64,000 bases of DNA from Verrucomicrobia bacterium IMCC26134 (GTDB lineage: Bacteria; Verrucomicrobiota; Verrucomicrobiia; Opitutales; Opitutaceae): the NCBI GenBank assembly GCA_000972765.1, contig CP011265.1, positions 1 through 64,000 of the forward strand. The letters run 5' to 3'. The number at the start of each line of letters is the position of its first letter. Positions within the stretch are counted from its first letter, which is position 1. Below are positions 59,989-64,000 of the stretch, in pieces. The translations under genes were made by a program, and so were the position numbers. The notes beneath the pieces were generated by a model. That model was not told the DNA's origin. It saw nothing but the letters and a program-made list of their open reading frames with translations, and searched no databases.

Positions 59989-62367
59989 ATGTTACCCGTC
60001 ATGCAAGCACAGGCAGCCGAGCATTCACCGTCTCCTCCTCCACCATCGGAACGGTCGCTGCCTTCGCCGCCGCGCCGCCCGCCCGCCTGGTCGTGGGCGC
60101 TCAATATATCCTCCACCGTGGCCTTCGCCGCCGCCCTGGCGATTATCGTGGCCATCAGCTTCGTTGCGAATCGCAACTTGCAGCGTCTGGGCGTGGCCAG
60201 AGGCCTGGTCACTCGCACCGAGCAGGTGCTGGACGCGCTTGCCACGCTTCAGCTCACCGTCACTCAAGCGCAGGCCCACACCCGTGGTTTCTTTATCACG
60301 GGCGACGAGTCGTTTCTGCGTTTCATGTCCGTCGCCAATACCCGGAGTGAAACATCCCTTGACGACCTGCAGCGACTCACCGCCGATAACCCCTTGCAAC
60401 AAAAACGCGTGCAACACCTCGGCCTCCAGGTCCAGGAGTCGTTGCGTTGGTATCAAGTCCAGAGCGCCGCGCGGCGCGCCGGTCAACCTTTGGGAACCGG
60501 CAACGAGATGGTCGCGTATGGCGAGGACTTGATGGAAAAGCTCGCTTCCGCCTGCGAGGAGTTTGCCGCCACCGAGCGGTCGATGCTTCAGGAGCGTGAG
60601 CGCGTGAGGGAGGAATCCGCCCTCGCCTCGTTTCGCATCACGACCTTCGCGACCGTGGCCAGCCTGCTGATTTTAATGGGCGTCCTGTATAGGCTGAATC
60701 GCGCCGAGCTGCGTCGCGTCCACGCCGAGGTGGCGCTCCACCTGCTCAACCTCGGGCTCGAGGAACGCGTGCGCGCCCGCACCGCCGAGCTGCACAAGGC
60801 CAACTCCCTCAAGGACGCGATTTTCAACAGCGCCCACTTCTCCAGCATCGCCACCGATGACCGGGGCATCATCCAGATTTTCAACGTCGGCGCCGAGCAC
60901 ATGCTCGGTTACTCCGCCGCCGAAATCCTCAATAAATTAACCCCGGCCGAGCTCTCCGATCCGCAGGAAATCACCCTCCGCGCCGCAGCGCTGAGCGCCG
61001 AGTTCGGCACGCCTATCACGGCGGGGTTCCAGGCCCTCGTTTACAAGGCCGCCCACGCCATCGAGGATATCTACGAGCTCACCTACATCCGCAAGGATGG
61101 CACCCGTCTCCCCGCCATCGTCTCGGTCACCGCCCTCCGCGACGCCCAGGGCGGCATCATCGGCTATCTTCTCGTCGGCACCGATATGACCGCCCGCCAT
61201 CAGGCCGAGCAGGCCCGCCAGGTGGTCGAGGCACGGTATCGCGCCTTGGTGGAGAACCTTTCCTCCGCCATGATCGTCCATGGCGCGGACTCCTCCATCG
61301 TGTTTTCCAACGCGATGGCCTCGACGCTCCTCGGGCTCTCCGATGACCAGTTGCGCGGCCGGGTCGCCAGCGACCCCCGCTGGGGTTTTATTCAGGAGGA
61401 TGGGACCCCTCTGCCACTCCAGCGCTACCCCGTAAACCGGGTGCTGGAGTCCGGCGAGGCGCTCCATGGTCAGATCATCGGCGTCTCGCAGCCCCAGCTC
61501 TCCGGGCCGATCTGGGCGCTGTGCAACGCCTATCCGGTGCGGAATTCGCAGGGCCGCATCGAGCAAGTCGTGGTGACCTTCACCAACATCACCGAGCAGA
61601 AGCAGGCGCAGGAGGCCGTCCGTCTCCTCAACGCCTCGCTGGAGCAGCGTGTGCTCGACCGCACCGCCGAGCTCGAGGCGGCCAACCGCGAGCTGGAGGC
61701 GTTTTCCTACTCCGTCTCGCATGACTTGCGTTCACCGCTCCGCGCCATGGACGGTTTTAGCATGGCCCTGCTGGAGGACAACGCCGGCAATCTCGACGCC
61801 ACCTCCCAGGATTATCTGCACCGCATCCGCGCCGGCAGCCAGCGCATGGCGGGCTTGATTGATGATCTGCTAAGCCTCGCCCACTTGTCCCGAGAGCCCC
61901 TGCGCCACGAGCGCGTGGACCTGTCCGCGCTGGCCCGGGAGATCGGCGCGGAGCTGGAGCAACAGAATCCCGGGCGCTCCGTCGAGCTGGTCGTCGCCCC
62001 GGCCCTCGTCGCCATGGCCGATGAGCGGATGCTGCGCGTGGTGCTGACGAATCTGCTGGGCAACGCCTGGAAGTTCACCGGCCACCAACCCCGGGCCCGC
62101 ATCGAGGTCGGCACCCGCGAACAAAGCGGCGAGCAGGTCTTCTTCGTGCGCGATAACGGGGCGGGCTTCGATCCGGCCTACGCAGGCAAGCTCTTCGGGG
62201 CCTTCCAGCGCCTGCACAGCACGCAGGAGTTCAAGGGCAACGGCATCGGCCTGGCTCTGGTGCAACGCATCGTGCGCCGCCACGGCGGCCGCGTCTGGGC
62301 GGAGGGCGCGGTGGGCCAAGGGGCCACCTTCCATTTCACGTTGGGAAAAAAGGAGTCAAAATTATGA
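59989..62367 (+). CDS. Sensor histidine kinase with CHASE3 and PAS domains
   Basis: A 792-residue membrane kinase. It has a Pro-rich N-terminus, TM1 (WALNISSTVAFAAALAIIVAISFVA), an extracytoplasmic CHASE3-type four-helix sensor (about 65-205; LDALATLQLTVTQAQAHTRGFFITGD), TM2 (ITTFATVASLLILMGVLY), a coiled coil, two PAS domains (about 270-410 and 420-545), HisKA with His578 in SVSHDLRSPLRAM, and a HATPase (VVLTNLLGNAWKFT, VRDNGAGFDPAYAGKLFGAFQRLHS, GNGIGLALVQRIV). The dimerisation/HATPase sequences are of the cyanobacterial-phytochrome type that pairs with single-domain regulators. Its stop overlaps the next ATG (ATGA). ATG at 59989 or 60001. Confidence 0.95.
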   Translation: MLPVMQAQAAEHSPSPPPPSERSLPSPPRRPPAWSWALNISSTVAFAAALAIIVAISFVANRNLQRLGVARGLVTRTEQVLDALATLQLTVTQAQAHTRGFFITGDESFLRFMSVANTRSETSLDDLQRLTADNPLQQKRVQHLGLQVQESLRWYQVQSAARRAGQPLGTGNEMVAYGEDLMEKLASACEEFAATERSMLQERERVREESALASFRITTFATVASLLILMGVLYRLNRAELRRVHAEVALHLLNLGLEERVRARTAELHKANSLKDAIFNSAHFSSIATDDRGIIQIFNVGAEHMLGYSAAEILNKLTPAELSDPQEITLRAAALSAEFGTPITAGFQALVYKAAHAIEDIYELTYIRKDGTRLPAIVSVTALRDAQGGIIGYLLVGTDMTARHQAEQARQVVEARYRALVENLSSAMIVHGADSSIVFSNAMASTLLGLSDDQLRGRVASDPRWGFIQEDGTPLPLQRYPVNRVLESGEALHGQIIGVSQPQLSGPIWALCNAYPVRNSQGRIEQVVVTFTNITEQKQAQEAVRLLNASLEQRVLDRTAELEAANRELEAFSYSVSHDLRSPLRAMDGFSMALLEDNAGNLDATSQDYLHRIRAGSQRMAGLIDDLLSLAHLSREPLRHERVDLSALAREIGAELEQQNPGRSVELVVAPALVAMADERMLRVVLTNLLGNAWKFTGHQPRARIEVGTREQSGEQVFFVRDNGAGFDPAYAGKLFGAFQRLHSTQEFKGNGIGLALVQRIVRRHGGRVWAEGAVGQGATFHFTLGKKESKL
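62351..62355 (+). promoter_or_regulatory. Strong ribosome-binding site of the response regulator
   Basis: AGGAG, within AAAGGAGTCAAAATTATG, lies eight bases before the ATG at 62364 and inside the end of the kinase gene. Clear Shine-Dalgarno sites are rare in this window. Confidence 0.7.
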
Positions 62368-62813
62368 ACCAAAAAAAAGTAATCCTGCTGGTGGAAGATA
62401 ACCTCGACGACGCCGCGCTCACCCGCCGGGTCCTGGAAAAACACAGCGTCTACAACCAGATCGTCGAGGCCCACGATGGCGTCGAGGCGCTCGATTACTT
62501 GTTCGGCACCGGCCTGCACGCGGGGCGAGATGTCAGACAGCAACCCGACCTCGTCCTCCTGGATTTAAAACTGCCCAAGATTGACGGCCTGGAGGTGCTG
62601 CGCCGCATCCGGGCGGATCCCCGCACCCGTCTCCAACCGGTCGTCATCCTCACCTCGTCGAAGGAGGAGCAGGATGTCATGGCCGGCTACGCCCTCGGCG
62701 TTAACAGCTACGTGCGCAAGCCGATTAACTTCACCGAATTCTCCGATGCCATCCGCCAGCTCGGACTCTATTGGCTCTTGTTCAACGAAACCCCGCCGCC
62801 CTCTTACGTGTGA
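62364..62813 (+). CDS. Single-domain response regulator (Rcp1-like)
   Basis: A 149-residue CheY-like receiver with no output domain. It has the acidic pocket (LLVEDNLDD), the phospho-acceptor Asp67 in LVLLDLKLPKIDG, the Thr of LTSSKEE and the Lys of VRKPINFTEF. This shape matches Rcp1-type partners of phytochrome-like kinases, with the extended loop YLFGTGLHAGRD. It overlaps the kinase by 4 bases and the next gene by 4, so the three are translated as a unit and it likely shuttles phosphate between them. Confidence 0.95.
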   Translation: MNQKKVILLVEDNLDDAALTRRVLEKHSVYNQIVEAHDGVEALDYLFGTGLHAGRDVRQQPDLVLLDLKLPKIDGLEVLRRIRADPRTRLQPVVILTSSKEEQDVMAGYALGVNSYVRKPINFTEFSDAIRQLGLYWLLFNETPPPSYV

Positions 62814-64000
62814 ACGCGAAAAATCCACCCCTGCGCTGTCTCCACGTCGAGGACTCGGAGGACGATGCCCGGCTCATCCTGCGCTCGCTCCAATCCGCCT
62901 TCGACGTGACCTCGACCCGGGTGGAGACCGCCGAGGCCTTGCGCACCGCCCTGGCCGGCGGGCCGTGGGATATCGTCCTCTGCGATTACCGGATGCCCCA
63001 CTTCAGCGGCCTGGATGCGCTGGCCGTGGTCCAGGCCAGCGGCCTGGATCTGCCGTTCATCATCGTCTCCGGCAAGGTCGGTGAAGAGGCTGCCGTGGTT
63101 GCGATGCGCGCCGGCGCTCACGATTACGTGATGAAGGACAGCCTGGCCCGTCTCGTCCCCGTGGTGGAGCGCGAGTTGAACTTCGCCGCCTCACGGCACG
63201 CCCGCCGCCTCGCCGACGCCGAGTTCTTCGCCTCCGAGGTCCGGTATCGTCGCCTATTCGATTCGGCGGTGGACGGCATCCTCGTCGTCAACGCCGATTC
63301 CGGCACCATCCTCGACGCCAACTGCGCCCTGCTGGAGCAACTGGGCCTCGCCCGCGAGCAGCTCGTCGGCTTAAAAATCGGCACGTTGCCTTACTTCCAG
63401 GCGCTCATCCCCGACGACGCCGCCTTCGCGGCCTTGCAAGGCCAGCTCTGCTCCCTCCGCGACGACAGCCACCTCATCACCGCCACCGGGCAGCAGCTGG
63501 CGGTCGAGTTCGTCACCTCGCTCTACATCGTGGATGAGCACCGGATGATGCAGTGCAACATCCGCGATATCCGCGCCCGCCTGGCGACCACCGCCCAGCT
63601 GCGAAAGCTCTCCACCATCATCGAGCAAGCCCCGATGTCCGTCGTCATCACCGACCTCACCGGCAGCATTGAATACGTGAACCAGCGGTTCTGCACCGTG
63701 ACCGGCTACACCCTCGCCGAGGTGTTGGGAAAAAACCCCCGCATCCTGAACTCCGGCAAGACCCCCCTGGAGGTTTACCGCGATTTATGGACCACTATCC
63801 TTCGCGGCGCTCCCTGGAACGGCGAACTGCTGAACCGCAAGAAGAACGGCGAACTCTACCTTGAATCCGTCGTCATCGCCCCCGTCATGGATGCCCACGG
63901 CCAGGCCACCCACTACTTCGCGATGAAGGACGACGTTACCGCGCAAAGACGCATCGTGGCCGAGACCGAGGCCCTGCTCACCAGGGAGCGCGAGATGTCG
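62810..64000 (+). CDS. REC-PAS signalling protein, start of gene (runs past window end)
   Basis: An open frame from a GTG at 62810 to the end of the window with no stop (397 codons seen). The GTG overlaps the TGA of the response regulator (GTGA). The first ~125 residues are a receiver (LRCLHVEDSEDDARLILRSL, phospho-acceptor Asp59 in DIVLCDYRMPHFSG, SGKVGEEAAVVAMRAGAHDYVMKD). Then come a PAS domain (RYRRLFDSAVDGILVVNADSG) and a second PAS with PAC (IIEQAPMSVVITDLTGSIEYVNQRF, NPRILNSGKTPLEVYRDLW, GELLNRKKNGELYLESVVIAPVMD), and a helix begins at the edge (ETEALLTREREM). The missing part is probably a histidine kinase or a diguanylate cyclase. It is partial only because the window ends. Confidence 0.9.
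   Translation, partial: MNAKNPPLRCLHVEDSEDDARLILRSLQSAFDVTSTRVETAEALRTALAGGPWDIVLCDYRMPHFSGLDALAVVQASGLDLPFIIVSGKVGEEAAVVAMRAGAHDYVMKDSLARLVPVVERELNFAASRHARRLADAEFFASEVRYRRLFDSAVDGILVVNADSGTILDANCALLEQLGLAREQLVGLKIGTLPYFQALIPDDAAFAALQGQLCSLRDDSHLITATGQQLAVEFVTSLYIVDEHRMMQCNIRDIRARLATTAQLRKLSTIIEQAPMSVVITDLTGSIEYVNQRFCTVTGYTLAEVLGKNPRILNSGKTPLEVYRDLWTTILRGAPWNGELLNRKKNGELYLESVVIAPVMDAHGQATHYFAMKDDVTAQRRIVAETEALLTREREMS

Overview
This window looks like the start of a chromosome from a high-GC member of Verrucomicrobiota, most likely Opitutaceae. It opens exactly at dnaA. It carries a Verrucomicrobia/Planctomycetes-restricted protein (Minf_1886 family), a PEP-CTERM protein, a GH29 fucosidase, a broken PL4 pectin lyase gene and many sensor kinases. 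Few genes have a recognisable Shine-Dalgarno site. No rRNA, tRNA, CRISPR array, transposase or prophage is visible. The taxonomic call rests on gene content alone.

Layout. 1-1374: dnaA. 1673-10064: a signalling and ethanolamine block. It holds an amino-acid-permease/hybrid-histidine-kinase fusion, a small L7/L12-C-terminal-like membrane protein, a cNMP-binding PP2C phosphatase convergent with a STAS antagonist and an RsbW-like kinase (the three parts of a partner-switch), then eutB and eutC. 10188-14511: an unknown conserved-looking protein and pyruvate carboxylase. 14624-17707: a rhamnogalacturonan-lyase gene split by an in-frame TAG. 17804-22783: NamZ/DUF1343 lipoprotein, DUF2062, DUF1653, an AraC regulator, Minf_1886 and a DUF2959 lipoprotein. 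22909-27185: a minus-strand glycan cluster (alpha-1,2-fucosyltransferase, a class I methyltransferase, and a GT2-GT4 fusion). 27479-28120: PEP-CTERM protein.

28265-43817 is mostly housekeeping: M16 protease, EF-hand protein, NAD kinase, WD40-like lipoprotein, SGNH hydrolase-TlyA pair, Fpg/Nei glycosylase, M24 peptidase, DUF192 lipoprotein, GH29 fucosidase, RlmN, RecA, DUF486 and a monothiol glutaredoxin. 43933-54879 holds gltB-gltD followed by a second full-length glutamate synthase large subunit behind its own terminator. 54880-55658 has no convincing gene. 55659-59688 holds a GT39-like membrane protein, a GT2 polyprenyl-phosphate transferase and a methyltransferase. 59989-64000 is an overlapping phosphorelay cassette: CHASE3-PAS histidine kinase, single-domain response regulator, and a GTG-started REC-PAS protein that runs off the end.

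The most unusual region is 1673-10064. A permease turned sensor kinase sits beside a complete RsbU/RsbV/RsbW-type module and eutBC, with no microcompartment genes and no sigma factor. Other points worth a look are the tandem GOGAT large subunits, the TAG-split lyase, a short repeat lying just upstream of three genes, and the terminal kinase/regulator cassette.
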